From: Pandoraea anapnoica
GTDB lineage: Bacteria > Pseudomonadota > Gammaproteobacteria > Burkholderiales > Burkholderiaceae
Length of the DNA stretch: 64,000 nt
NCBI RefSeq assembly: GCF_902459765.1
Contig: NZ_CABPSP010000002.1
Span: 496,001 to 560,000, forward strand
Reading direction: 5' to 3'
Below the pieces are notes generated by a model. The model saw only the letters and a program-made list of their open reading frames with translations. It ran no database searches and had not been told where the DNA came from. Both the position numbers and the translations under genes were made by a program. This document shows positions 36,321-45,609 of this stretch, piece after piece (position 1 is the stretch's first letter; every line of letters starts with the position of its first letter).

Positions 36321-36638
36321 TCACGCCGCCGTCAGCTTCAGTCCGACCAGCCCGGCAAGAATGAGCGTGACGCTCGCGATACGGGCGGCGGACGCCGACT
36401 CGCCGAACAGCATGATCCCAAGGACGAACGCGCCGACGGCGCCGATGCCCGTCCAGATGGCATAGGCGGTGCCAAGCGGCAACGTGCGCACCGCGAGAGC
36501 CAGCAGCCAGACGCTGCCAACCATCGACACAATCGTGAATACGGAGGGGACGAGACGCGAAAAACCTTGCGTGTACTTGAGCCCGACGGCCCAGGCCACT
36601 TCAAGAAAACCGGCACAAACCAGAAGAATCCAGGCCAT
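36321..36638 (-). CDS. sugE: Guanidinium exporter, SMR family
   Basis: A 105-residue protein of four transmembrane helices (SugE/Gdx subtype). [20 protein letters not shown] has the essential Glu13 in helix 1, and [20 protein letters not shown] is the Gdx helix-3 signature. Gdx proteins export guanidinium in exchange for protons. This specificity is supported here by the guanidine-II riboswitch 20 bases upstream. The start at 36638 gives the normal family length. No strong ribosome site is evident. Confidence 0.95.
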   Translation of the reverse strand: MAWILLVCAGFLEVAWAVGLKYTQGFSRLVPSVFTIVSMVGSVWLLALAVRTLPLGTAYAIWTGIGAVGAFVLGIMLFGESASAARIASVTLILAGLVGLKLTAA

Positions 36639-36658
36639 GACTGACTTCGATGAAAGAT

Positions 36659-36707
36659 CGGGGTCGTCCCCGGAGAAAAGAGAACCGCTTGCCGGGTCGT
36701 CCCGGCA
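36659..36707 (-). promoter_or_regulatory. Guanidine-II (mini-ykkC) riboswitch
   Basis: On the minus strand two adjacent hairpins carry the same ACGA loop: P1, a 7-bp stem TGCCGGG/CCCGGCA (36690-36707), and P2, a 5-bp stem CGGGG/CCCCG (36659-36672), joined by a 17-base linker. Twin stems with ACGR loops closed by G-C pairs define the guanidine-II class, which binds guanidinium and turns on downstream genes, here sugE. An AT-rich TAAAAT (36774-36779) upstream may be the -10 element. Confidence 0.92.
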
Positions 36708-36812
36708 ATGGATTCCATCGAAGGTCAATCGAATTGCGGCTGAGCGCCTGACACCCCGGACGGAACAGGGGCGATTTTAGCAAAACAGGCTGACCGACGT
36801 CGGCCGACGACC

Positions 36813-37523
36813 TCAACCGTTGGCGTCCACCTCAAGCCGGTAGCCCACGCCCGTCTCCGTCAGGATGTGTTGCGGCTGTGCGGGGTCGGCTTCCAGCTTC
36901 TGCCGCAGGTGCCCCATGTAGATGCGCAGGTAGTGATTGCTCTCGACGTGCGACGGCCCCCACACTTCCTTGAGCAACTGACGGTGCGTGAGCACCCGCC
37001 CCGCATGGCGCACGAGCGTGACCAGCAGTCGATACTCGATGGGCGTCAGGTGCACCGGTTCGCCCGCACGCGTCACCTTGCGACGTGCAAGATCGATGTT
37101 GATGTCGCCGAACGAGAACGCTTCGTCGAGCGTCTCGGAATTGCCGCCCCGATGATGCCGTCGCAGTTGCGCCCGAATGCGCGCGAGCAGCTCCGACACC
37201 CCGAACGGCTTCGTCAGATAATCGTCGGCGCCGACATCGAGTGCGACGACTTTCTCCGCTTCCTCGTTGCGCGCCGACAGCACGATGATCGGCATGTCGG
37301 TCCAGCTGCGGACTTCGCGAATGACTTCCACACCGTCGATATCCGGCAAGCCGAGATCGACGATCAGCAAGTCGGGCTTGCGCGTGGCCGCCTCGACCAT
37401 GCCCTGCCGTCCGGCTTCCGCCTCGTGCACGACCATGCCTTCGGCTTCGAGCGACGTGCGCAGAAACCGCCGGATCTGGCGTTCGTCCTCAATCACCACG
37501 ATGTTGATGGTCGGTTCACTCAT
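36813..37523 (-). CDS. kdpE: KDP operon response regulator
   Basis: A 236-residue OmpR-family regulator. The receiver domain (1-120) has the acidic pair in IEDE, the phosphorylated Asp in LLIVDLGLPDIDG and the Lys in YLTKPFG. The C-terminal winged helix ends VWGPSHVESNHYLRIYMGHL, as in KdpE. It overlaps kdpD by 8 bases (translational coupling). It activates kdpFABC under low potassium or high osmolarity. Confidence 0.96.
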   Translation of the reverse strand: MSEPTINIVVIEDERQIRRFLRTSLEAEGMVVHEAEAGRQGMVEAATRKPDLLIVDLGLPDIDGVEVIREVRSWTDMPIIVLSARNEEAEKVVALDVGADDYLTKPFGVSELLARIRAQLRRHHRGGNSETLDEAFSFGDINIDLARRKVTRAGEPVHLTPIEYRLLVTLVRHAGRVLTHRQLLKEVWGPSHVESNHYLRIYMGHLRQKLEADPAQPQHILTETGVGYRLEVDANG

Positions 37524-40365
37524 GTTGTTTCGTCACGTTTGCGTCAGGTGCGTCAGCCGCAGGTCCCACATCGCCGGTCGGGTCGAGGGATAACGCCGAA
37601 TCGCCGGACTCGGCTACGCCGTCATCGATCCCTTCCACGACGTCGGGCGCCACAGGCGGCGTTTCCATCGGCAAGGTGAATATGAAACGCGCCCCGTGGC
37701 CGTCCGGGACATTGGTGGCATGGATTTTACCGCCGTGTGCTTCCACAATGGCGCGGCAAATCGCCAGCCCCAGGCCGATGCCGGGCTTGGCCGACTCCTT
37801 CTCGCCACGCATGAATTTCTCGAAGATACGGCCTTCCATGCCTGCGGGCAAACCGGGACCGTCGTCGCTCACGCTCACTTCGACTTCCTCACCGAGCACA
37901 CGTGCCGCGATTTCGATGTGTGAGCCCACAGGCGAATACTTCGCAGCGTTCTCTAGCAAATTGGTAAAGAGGCGCTCCAGCAGCACCGCATCGAAACGCA
38001 GTAACGGCAGATCGGCAGGCAAGCGCGTCGTCACTTCGTGATCGGCGAGCACACGACGGCAAGCACGCAGCGACGTGCCCACCACTTCCTCCAGCATCTG
38101 CCATTGACGATTGAGCTGAACGCCACCGCCTTCCAACTTCGCCATGTCGAGCAGATTCGTCACGAGCCCCGTCATGCGCTGTGCTTCTTCATGAATGGCG
38201 TCGACGAGATCGATACGCAGCGGCCCGGGCGTCTGCGCGTTGCGACTGAGCATGCTCGCAAAGCCGACGATGGACGTGAGCGGCGTGCGCAAGTCGTGCG
38301 AGATGGCGGAGAGCAGCGAATTGCGCAGGCGTTCCGACTCCATCGTCACCAGCGCGTCCTGTGCGATTTCGACGTAGTGCACACGCTCCAGCGCCAATGC
38401 AATTTGCGCCGCAAACGTATCGAGCAGACGCTGCTGTTCCGGCGTGCCGATTGCACCGCTGCCCGACTCGGGGGCGACGACCAGCACCCCGCGCGTGCGC
38501 ATCGGCGCGCGCAGCGGCAGATAGTAGGCGTTAGATCCGGGCAGCGTATTCGTCCCCCGCCCCGCCGCCTGCTGACGGTCGTACACCCACTGTGCGACAT
38601 CCGTATCGATATGGGCGGGCATCGTCTCTTCCCGGGCATTCTCCACCGGCTGCCGCACACTGCTCTGGCTATCCGGCAGCAACAACGCCACGCGCGCCTG
38701 AAACACTTCGCGCACGTGACGCGAGCCAATCTCGACGATCTGCGGCGTCGTGAGCGCCGCTGCCAGTTCGCGCGCCATCGCATACACCGCGCCAGTGCGC
38801 CGCTCCCGCCAGGTGGCAAGACGCGCCTGAAACCGCAAGCTCGTCGTGAGGTGGCTGATAACCAGCGCGACGGTCAGCATGACGGCAAACGTCAGCAAAT
38901 ACTGGGTGTCGGAGACCGACAGCGACATCTTCGGCGGCACGAAGAAGAAATCGAACGCCACCACCGAGAGGAACGACGCAAGCACCCCCGGCCCACGCCC
39001 CAGCCGCATCGCGGCGACGATCACGCCCAGCAGATACAGCATGGCGATGTTGGCGAGATCGAGGAACGATGTCAGTTCGGCCGCCGCCAGCGACACTGCG
39101 CCGCAAATGCCGACGGCCCACGCATATGCCCGCCACGGGCCACCGACGAGTCCCAGTTCCGGGGCCGTCTCGAACCAGTCGCGCCAGTCGCCGCGCACCA
39201 CCCGGTTCTCGGCCGACCGGTCGCCCGCAGCCGGCCCGATCAGCACCACGTCGACACCGCGTGCGTGACGCAGCAATTGTTCATGCAACGGCGTGTGCGC
39301 CGTCCACCAGCGCCGCGCACCGCTCGCCCCGACCACCAGCTTTGAGACGTTGCGCATCTGTGCATAGGCCAGCAGCGTCGTCGCGGCTTCCGACCCGTCC
39401 AGGGTGAGCGTTTCTGCGCCCAGTTCGTGCGCCAGTTTGAGCGTGGCATAGACGCTCTCGCGACGGGCCGTCGCCTGTCGCAAAATCGCAGGCGTTTCCA
39501 CGTGCACGGCCAGCCAGTCGGCGCGCAGACTCGCCGCCAGTCGCGCGGCCGCGCGCACCAGCGCCACGCCCTCCGGTCCCGGCCCGATTGCCACGAGCAA
39601 GCGCTCGCGCGCCTGCCAGACCTGACTGATGGACTGGTCCGCACGATATTCGCGCATCTGCGCGTCCACGCGGTCGGCCGTGCGGCGCAAAGCCAGCTCG
39701 CGCAGCGCAATCAGGTTGCCTTTGCGGAAGAAGTTACGCACGGCGCGCTCGGCCTGCGCGGCCATGTAGACCTTACCCTCCCGCATGCGTTCGAGTAGCT
39801 CGTCGGGCGGCAGATCGACCAGCTTCACTTCGTCCGCCAGATCGAACACGCGGTCGGGAATCGTCTCCCAAACGCGGATACCGGTAATCTGGCCGACCAC
39901 GTCGTTAAGCCGTTCGAGGTGCTGCACATTGAGCGTGGTGTAGACGTCGATGCCTGCGTCGAGCAGTTCGTGCACGTCTTGCCAGCGCTTGAGGTGCCGC
40001 TCGCCCGCCACGTTCGCATGCGCGAGTTCGTCGACGAGTGCTACAGCCGGTTTGCGCGCGAGCATGCCATCGAGATCGAACTCACGCAGCACACGGCCGC
40101 GATACTCGACCGTCTTCTGCGGCAGGACTTCCAGCCCTTCGAGCAGGCGCGCCGTTTCTTCCCGGCCATGCGTCTCCAGCACACCGACGACCACATCGGT
40201 GCCCTCATCGCTCAACTTGCGGGCGGCTTGAAGCATCGCAAATGTTTTGCCCACGCCTGCGGAAGCGCCGAAGAATATCTTCAGGCGGCCGCGCCGCTCG
40301 CGCGCTTCGTCGCGTTGCAGCTTGCCAAGCAATTCGTCGGGATCGGGGCGTTCCATGCCAGCCAT
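37516..40365 (-). CDS. kdpD: KdpD sensor histidine kinase
   Basis: A 949-residue inner-membrane sensor. In order: the N-terminal KdpD domain with a Walker A motif (FFGASAGVGKTFAML), a universal-stress-like domain (about 250-370), four closely spaced transmembrane helices (about 415-510), a GAF-like domain, the HisKA box (AISHDLRTPLTSIVG) and the HATPase with NAAKYSPVGSH and DDGPGLPAG. Slightly longer than E. coli KdpD (894) owing to an extended C-terminal tail of about 45 residues. Forms the pair with KdpE. Confidence 0.96.
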   Translation of the reverse strand: MAGMERPDPDELLGKLQRDEARERRGRLKIFFGASAGVGKTFAMLQAARKLSDEGTDVVVGVLETHGREETARLLEGLEVLPQKTVEYRGRVLREFDLDGMLARKPAVALVDELAHANVAGERHLKRWQDVHELLDAGIDVYTTLNVQHLERLNDVVGQITGIRVWETIPDRVFDLADEVKLVDLPPDELLERMREGKVYMAAQAERAVRNFFRKGNLIALRELALRRTADRVDAQMREYRADQSISQVWQARERLLVAIGPGPEGVALVRAAARLAASLRADWLAVHVETPAILRQATARRESVYATLKLAHELGAETLTLDGSEAATTLLAYAQMRNVSKLVVGASGARRWWTAHTPLHEQLLRHARGVDVVLIGPAAGDRSAENRVVRGDWRDWFETAPELGLVGGPWRAYAWAVGICGAVSLAAAELTSFLDLANIAMLYLLGVIVAAMRLGRGPGVLASFLSVVAFDFFFVPPKMSLSVSDTQYLLTFAVMLTVALVISHLTTSLRFQARLATWRERRTGAVYAMARELAAALTTPQIVEIGSRHVREVFQARVALLLPDSQSSVRQPVENAREETMPAHIDTDVAQWVYDRQQAAGRGTNTLPGSNAYYLPLRAPMRTRGVLVVAPESGSGAIGTPEQQRLLDTFAAQIALALERVHYVEIAQDALVTMESERLRNSLLSAISHDLRTPLTSIVGFASMLSRNAQTPGPLRIDLVDAIHEEAQRMTGLVTNLLDMAKLEGGGVQLNRQWQMLEEVVGTSLRACRRVLADHEVTTRLPADLPLLRFDAVLLERLFTNLLENAAKYSPVGSHIEIAARVLGEEVEVSVSDDGPGLPAGMEGRIFEKFMRGEKESAKPGIGLGLAICRAIVEAHGGKIHATNVPDGHGARFIFTLPMETPPVAPDVVEGIDDGVAESGDSALSLDPTGDVGPAADAPDANVTKQHE

Positions 40366-40449
40366 CGGGTCAGTCCACTGTGAAAGCGCGAGCCACGCCG
40401 CCCGGCGTCACCTTCGGGCGGCAAACTGTCATCGGTTGCCCGATGAAGC

Positions 40450-40480
40450 AAAAAAACGCGGCACGCGCAGGGCGTGCCGC
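40450..40480 (-). terminator. Intrinsic terminator between kdpC and kdpD
   Basis: A perfect 9-bp stem GCGGCACGC/GCGTGCCGC (40458-40466 with 40472-40480). On the minus strand it is followed by GTTTTTTTG. It lies 70 bases after kdpC and about 85 bases before kdpD. Confidence 0.88.
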
Positions 40481-40548
40481 CAATCTACCGCAGGCCGACG
40501 GGCAAAACCAGAGATTCCCGGTCATGGGCCCGCCTGCGGCTGCGCCTT

Positions 40549-41133
40549 TCAGACAGCGCCGCGTGCCAACCCGTCCAATGCCAGGTTGAGCTTCAGAACA
40601 TTCACCCGGGGCTCTCCGAAAATTCCCCACTGACGGCCTTGCGTGTTACGTGCGATCAGATCGCGCACGACCTCCGGCGTCAGCCCGCGCGCCTTGGCCA
40701 CGCGCGCGACCTGATAGTCGGCCGCCGCCGGACTGATTTCCGGGTCGAGCCCGCTGCCCGACGCCGTCACCAGATCGGCAGGCACCGGCAGTTGGGCGCT
40801 CGGGTCGGCCTCGCGCAGCGCGGCAATACGGCCCTTCACAGCGTCGGCTAGCGCCGGGTTGAGCGGACCGAGGTTCGAGCCACCCGAGGCCGTCGCGTTA
40901 TTCGGGTTCGGCGACGTGGCCGACAGACGGCCCCAGAAGTACTTCGGTTCGTCGAAGTTCTGACCGATCAGCGTCGAGCCAACGGCTTTGCCGTCCTTGT
41001 AAATCAGGCTTCCGGCCGCTTCGCGCGAGAACGCCGCGCGGCCGATGCCGGTCACGACCAGCGGATACACCAGCCCCGTGATGACCGAGAGCACCACAAA
41101 CAGGCTCAACATCGGGCGCAAAAGGGTTTTCAT
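40549..41133 (-). CDS. kdpC: Potassium-transporting ATPase KdpC subunit
   Basis: A 194-residue subunit with one N-terminal membrane helix ([20 protein letters not shown]) and a periplasmic domain with [10 protein letters not shown] and the C-terminal [20 protein letters not shown], typical of KdpC. It stabilises the KdpFABC complex and increases its affinity for ATP. It lies 79 bases after kdpB. Confidence 0.96.
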   Translation of the reverse strand: MKTLLRPMLSLFVVLSVITGLVYPLVVTGIGRAAFSREAAGSLIYKDGKAVGSTLIGQNFDEPKYFWGRLSATSPNPNNATASGGSNLGPLNPALADAVKGRIAALREADPSAQLPVPADLVTASGSGLDPEISPAAADYQVARVAKARGLTPEVVRDLIARNTQGRQWGIFGEPRVNVLKLNLALDGLARGAV

Positions 41134-41212
41134 GACGTCTGTTCCTTAGAGTGTCAGCAATGTGGCCCGGGCGCGCGGCAACCGCTGCCGCCGCGCCCGG
41201 AAGCCGTCGCGA

Positions 41213-43339
41213 TCAGGCCCAGCCCATCGCGGCGATGATCATGTCGATGACCTTGATACCGACAAACGGCACCAGAATCCCGCCCAGACCGTAGACGAAG
41301 AGGTTGCGACGCAGCAGCGTCGCGGCCCCGAGCGGGCGATATTTCACGCCCTTCAATGCCAGCGGAATCAGCACCACGATAATCAGCGCATTGAAGATTA
41401 CCGCCGACAGAATGGCCGACGACGGGCTTGCCAGACGCATCACGTTCAGCGCATCGAGTTGCGGATACGTGGTGGCGAAGGCGGCCGGAATGATGGCGAA
41501 GTACTTCGCCACGTCGTTCGCAATCGAGAACGTGGTGAGGCTGCCGCGCGTCATCAGCATCTGCTTGCCGATCTCGACGATTTCGATCAACTTGGTCGGG
41601 TTCGAATCGAGGTCGACCATGTTGCCCGCTTCCTTCGCGGCTTGCGTGCCCGAGTTCATCGCGACGGCGACGTCGGCCTGCGCAAGCGCCGGGGCGTCGT
41701 TGGTGCCGTCGCCCGTCATCGCCACGAGCTTGCCTTCGGCCTGATACTTGCGAATCGTCGCGAGCTTTTCCTCAGGCGTGGCTTCTGCGAGGAAGTCGTC
41801 CACACCCGCTTCTGCGGCAATCGCGGCGGCCGTCAGACGGTTGTCGCCCGTGACCATCAGCGTGGTGATCCCCATCTGACGCAGTTCGGCGAATCGCTCC
41901 TTGATGCCGCCCTTGACCACGTCCTTCAACTCGATCACGCCCAGCGCACGCGCGCCGTTCGCGTCATGCTCGGCCACCACCAGCGGCGTGCTGCCACGAC
42001 GTGCGATCTCGTCGATCGACGTCGCGAGCGCCACCGGCCACACGCCACCGGCCGATTCCACATAACGTTTGACGGCATCGGCTGCGCCCTTGCGAATCTG
42101 TTTGTCGGTCAGATCTACACCGCTCATGCGCGTCTGGGCCGTGAACGGAATGAAGAGCGCATTCAGACCACTCATCTCGCGCTCGCGCAAATTGAAGCGT
42201 TGCTTGGCGAGCACCGCGATACTGCGGCCTTCCGGCGTTTCGTCGGCCAGCGACGCGAGTTGCGCCGCGTCAGCCAGCGTACGCTCGTCCACGCCCGGCG
42301 CGGGCACGAACTGCGACGCCTGACGATTGCCCAGCGTGATCGTGCCGGTCTTATCGAGCAGCAGCACGTCCACGTCGCCAGCCGCTTCCACCGCGCGGCC
42401 CGACGTTGCGATCACGTTCGCCTGCATCATACGGCTCATGCCTGCCACGCCGATGGCCGAGAGCAGGCCGCCAATGGTCGTGGGAATCAGACACACCAGC
42501 AGCGCGACGAGCACCGTGATCGTGACCGGATTTCCGGCGTGCGTGACGAACACGCTATAGATCGAGTACGGCAGCAGCGTGGCCGTGGCGAGCAACAGCA
42601 CCAGTGTGAGCGCAACGAGCAGAATCGTGAGCGCGATTTCGTTCGGCGTCTTCTGACGCTTTGCGCCTTCCACCATCGCGATCATGCGGTCGAGAAACGC
42701 TTCGCCCGGATTGACCGTCACCTTCATGATGACCCAGTCCGAGAGCACACGCGTGCCACCGGTCACGGCCGAGAAGTCGCCGCCCGACTCGCGGATCACC
42801 GGCGCAGATTCGCCCGTGATGGCCGATTCGTCGACGGACGCTACGCCTTCCACGACTTCGCCGTCGGCCGGAATGACATCGCCCGCTTCGACCAGAACGA
42901 AGTCGCCACGACGCAGGCTGGCACTGTCGATCACCAGGCACTCTGCGTCGCGACGTGCCGAGCGCAACTGCTTAGCGGGAACATTCTTCTTGGCCTGACG
43001 CAGCGAAGCGGCCTGCGCCTTGCTGCGGCCTTCGGCCAGCGCTTCGGCAAAGTTCGCGAAGAGCACTGTGAACCATAGCCACAGCGTGATCGCGAGGATG
43101 AAGGGCGCGCTCGCCTCGGCGTGGCCTGCCACGGCCATGCCGAACAGCACGGTCGTGAGCAGACTGCCGACGTACACCACGAACATCACCGGGTTCTTCG
43201 CCTGCGTGATCGGGTGCAACTTGCGGAACGAGTCCACGATGGCCGGTTTGACGATGGCGGGGTCGAACATCGACTTGGTCGCCGATGTATGCCCTTCGCT
43301 CATCTGCCGGGTGGCGGTATTACTTGAGGGTTGATTCAT
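41213..43339 (-). CDS. kdpB: Potassium-transporting P-type ATPase KdpB subunit
   Basis: A 708-residue type IA P-type ATPase subunit. The phosphorylation motif [13 protein letters not shown], the TGES actuator loop ([16 protein letters not shown]), and the hinge motif [20 protein letters not shown] are all present, as is the Ser-containing TGES segment through which KdpB can be inhibited in E. coli. It hydrolyses ATP and completes the translocation path from KdpA. About 25 residues longer than E. coli KdpB at the N-terminus. 28 bases after kdpA. Confidence 0.97.
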   Translation of the reverse strand: MNQPSSNTATRQMSEGHTSATKSMFDPAIVKPAIVDSFRKLHPITQAKNPVMFVVYVGSLLTTVLFGMAVAGHAEASAPFILAITLWLWFTVLFANFAEALAEGRSKAQAASLRQAKKNVPAKQLRSARRDAECLVIDSASLRRGDFVLVEAGDVIPADGEVVEGVASVDESAITGESAPVIRESGGDFSAVTGGTRVLSDWVIMKVTVNPGEAFLDRMIAMVEGAKRQKTPNEIALTILLVALTLVLLLATATLLPYSIYSVFVTHAGNPVTITVLVALLVCLIPTTIGGLLSAIGVAGMSRMMQANVIATSGRAVEAAGDVDVLLLDKTGTITLGNRQASQFVPAPGVDERTLADAAQLASLADETPEGRSIAVLAKQRFNLREREMSGLNALFIPFTAQTRMSGVDLTDKQIRKGAADAVKRYVESAGGVWPVALATSIDEIARRGSTPLVVAEHDANGARALGVIELKDVVKGGIKERFAELRQMGITTLMVTGDNRLTAAAIAAEAGVDDFLAEATPEEKLATIRKYQAEGKLVAMTGDGTNDAPALAQADVAVAMNSGTQAAKEAGNMVDLDSNPTKLIEIVEIGKQMLMTRGSLTTFSIANDVAKYFAIIPAAFATTYPQLDALNVMRLASPSSAILSAVIFNALIIVVLIPLALKGVKYRPLGAATLLRRNLFVYGLGGILVPFVGIKVIDMIIAAMGWA

Positions 43340-43367
43340 GAGAGCCTCGAATGCCTCATTTCATTGT

Positions 43368-45173
43368 TCAATGCGCACCGATCATCGCCAGATGTTCGGC
43401 GACCGGACCGAGTGCAAGCGCCGGTACGTAGGTGAGCGCGCCCACCAACAGCACCGTGCCGAGCAGCAGCACGACAAACAGCGGACCATGCGTAGGCAAC
43501 GTGCCCGACGTCGCGGCAATACGCTTCTTGCGCGCCAGCGCACCGGCAATCGCCAGCACCGGCACGATCACCCAGAAGCGGCCGAACCACATCGCGATAC
43601 CCAGCGTGGTGTTGTAGAACGGCGTGTTTGCCGACAACCCCGCAAATGCGCTGCCGTTGTTGTTCGCTGCCGAGCTGTAGGCGTAGAGAATTTCCGAGAA
43701 GCCGTGTGTCGCGGGGTTCAGCACGCCCGCCTGACCGGCCGCGACGAGCACCGCAAGCGCAGTGCCGAGCAGTACCAGCAGCGGCGTCATGAGCACGGCC
43801 ACAGCGACCATCTTCATCTCGTACGCCTCGATCTTCTTGCCCAAATATTCGGGTGTGCGGCCGATCATCAGCCCCGCCACGAACACCGCTAGCATGGCGA
43901 AGACGAGCATGCCGTACAGGCCCGAGCCGACGCCGCCGAAGATCACTTCGCCCAACTGCATCAGCAACATCGGCACCATGCCGCCAAGCGGCGTAAGCGA
44001 GTCATGCATCGCGTTGACGGCACCGCACGACGCAGCCGTCGTGACCGTCGCGAAGATGCCAGACGCGGCGATACCGAAGCGTGTTTCCTTGCCTTCCATG
44101 TTGCCGCCCGACTGCGTGGCACTGACCTGCTGATCCACACCGAGCTGGGTGAGCAGTGGGTTGCCTGCCTGTTCTGCGGACACCGTGGCGATCGCCGCAA
44201 TGGAGAATGCAATCGTCATGGCCGCCAGAATCGCGACGCCCTGACGACGGTCTCCGACCATGCGTCCGAACGTGTGGCACAGCGCCGCCGGGATCAGGAA
44301 GATCGCCAGGATTTGCAGGAAGTTCGACAGCGGCGTCGGGTTCTCGTACGGATGAGCCGAGTTCGCGTTGAAGAAGCCGCCACCGTTCGTGCCGAGCATC
44401 TTGATCGCTTCCTGCGAAGCAACCGGGCCCATGGCGAGCGTTTGCGTCTGCGTCTGCGCGGGCGTCGTGACCGGCTTGCCAGCGGCGTCCATCTTCGGCT
44501 GACCGTCCGGGCCGAGGACCGGATTGTCGTAGTGCGTGACTTGCAGCGTCGTCACGTCCTTGTAGACGTCGAAGTTCTGAATCACGCCCTGACTCATGAA
44601 CGCAGCGGCGATCACCACCGACAGCGGCACCAGAACATAGAGCGTGATGCGGGTGATGTCGACCCAGAAGTTGCCGATCGTCTGCGCCGTGTGACGGGCG
44701 AAACCGCGGATGAGCGCGACCACGACGGCGATACCGGTAGCGGCCGACAGGAAGTTCTGCACGGCCAGACCGAGCATCTGCGTCAGATAGCTCATCGTCG
44801 ATTCGCCCGTGTAGCCTTGCCAGTTCGTGTTCGTCACGAAGCTGACCGCCGTGTTCATCGACGAGTCCGGCGTGACGTTACCGAACGCTTGCGGGTTCAG
44901 CGGCAGCCAGACTTGCCAGCGTTGCAGCGCGTAGATGGCGAAAGCGCCCAAGGCGTTGAAGCCGATCAGCGCGAACGCGTAGGTGCGCCAGTGCATCTCC
45001 TGCTCGGGACGAATCCCGCACAGACGATAAAGACCACGTTCGAGAGGCGCGAACCAGCGGTTCACGCGGGATTCACCGGCGAGCACGTCGGCCATGAAAC
45101 GACCGAGCGGGCGCGCCAGCACCAGTAGCACGACGAGGAAAACGCCGAGCTGGATCCAGGCATTGAGTGTCAT
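43368..45173 (-). CDS. kdpA: Potassium-transporting ATPase KdpA subunit
   Basis: A 601-residue channel-like subunit of the K+-transporter superfamily with four repeats of a filter-like segment, for example [20 protein letters not shown] and [20 protein letters not shown]. It is the potassium entry pore of KdpFABC. The start at 45173 (ATGACACTC) overlaps the kdpF stop (ATGA). It is longer than E. coli KdpA (557), mostly in a periplasmic loop around residues 225-255 (Gln/Thr-rich). Confidence 0.96.
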   Translation of the reverse strand: MTLNAWIQLGVFLVVLLVLARPLGRFMADVLAGESRVNRWFAPLERGLYRLCGIRPEQEMHWRTYAFALIGFNALGAFAIYALQRWQVWLPLNPQAFGNVTPDSSMNTAVSFVTNTNWQGYTGESTMSYLTQMLGLAVQNFLSAATGIAVVVALIRGFARHTAQTIGNFWVDITRITLYVLVPLSVVIAAAFMSQGVIQNFDVYKDVTTLQVTHYDNPVLGPDGQPKMDAAGKPVTTPAQTQTQTLAMGPVASQEAIKMLGTNGGGFFNANSAHPYENPTPLSNFLQILAIFLIPAALCHTFGRMVGDRRQGVAILAAMTIAFSIAAIATVSAEQAGNPLLTQLGVDQQVSATQSGGNMEGKETRFGIAASGIFATVTTAASCGAVNAMHDSLTPLGGMVPMLLMQLGEVIFGGVGSGLYGMLVFAMLAVFVAGLMIGRTPEYLGKKIEAYEMKMVAVAVLMTPLLVLLGTALAVLVAAGQAGVLNPATHGFSEILYAYSSAANNNGSAFAGLSANTPFYNTTLGIAMWFGRFWVIVPVLAIAGALARKKRIAATSGTLPTHGPLFVVLLLGTVLLVGALTYVPALALGPVAEHLAMIGAH

Positions 45174-45262
45174 GCTAGGTCCTCCGGCTTGAACAGCGCG
45201 TAGACGAGATAAGCGAGCAGCGCGAGCGTGAGTCCGCCGCTCAGCCAATACATGGCTGTCAT
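45170..45262 (-). CDS. kdpF: KdpF small membrane subunit
   Basis: A 30-residue single-helix peptide ([20 protein letters not shown], then KPEDLA) with the conserved LLxYLxYALxxPE core of KdpF. KdpF stabilises the Kdp complex. It overlaps kdpA by four bases and an upstream small ORF also by four. A second ATG at 45253 is possible. It is too short for many gene finders. Confidence 0.88.
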   Translation of the reverse strand: MTAMYWLSGGLTLALLAYLVYALFKPEDLA

Positions 45263-45351
45263 TGCTGCCCCCCTACCGACGCGCAAAACGCGACAAAGCC
45301 GACGGTCGTGGCAACGAACACCACGATCACGCCGAGATATAACCAGTCCAT
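45259..45351 (-). CDS. 30-residue membrane ORF upstream of kdpF
   Basis: A 30-codon frame starting at 45351 behind a good AGGGAG site and ending in a TGA that overlaps the kdpF start (ATGA). The predicted peptide has one hydrophobic helix ([20 protein letters not shown]) and a short polar end (SVGGQQ). The strong ribosome site and chained ATGA overlaps suggest a real, coupled first gene of the kdp operon, perhaps an extra small subunit. Its function is unknown. Confidence 0.65.
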   Translation of the reverse strand: MDWLYLGVIVVFVATTVGFVAFCASVGGQQ

Positions 45352-45446
45352 GACAACTCCCTATCGTGTGGCGGCTGGCACGCCACGGGCGCGACGCGCC
45401 CTCGCATGCGCATGCCAGCCGTGCCCTGAACGATACGTAGGGGCGC

Positions 45447-45515
45447 GTAAAGACGGGGACAAAAGGGGTAAAGGGGGTGTAAACAACGTGTAAACACGGG
45501 CCCGAAATGTGTAAA
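45447..45515 (-). promoter_or_regulatory. Phased GTTTAC array upstream of kdp (candidate KdpE site)
   Basis: Five copies of GTAAA on the plus strand (TTTAC on the minus) begin at 45447, 45468, 45479, 45490 and 45511, giving spacings of 21, 11, 11 and 21 bases. Three are the longer GTGTAAAC (minus GTTTACAC). A possible -35 (TTGTCC, 45457-45462) lies within the array. E. coli KdpE also binds a T-rich TTTACA-containing box. Confidence 0.7.
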
Positions 45516-45520
45516 CGACG

Positions 45521-45550
45521 AAGCCCGCCGATATCGCTATCGGCGGGCTT
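45521..45550 (-). terminator. Terminator of the GltI-like gene
   Basis: A perfect 13-bp stem AAGCCCGCCGATA/TATCGGCGGGCTT with a TCGC loop, 60 bases after the stop codon. The T-run on either side is short. Confidence 0.75.
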
Positions 45551-45609
45551 CAGAGCCTTGCTGGCTATGGTGCGGCGGGACTTTCCGCTGCTCCGGCCTC
45601 AGCGGCACA

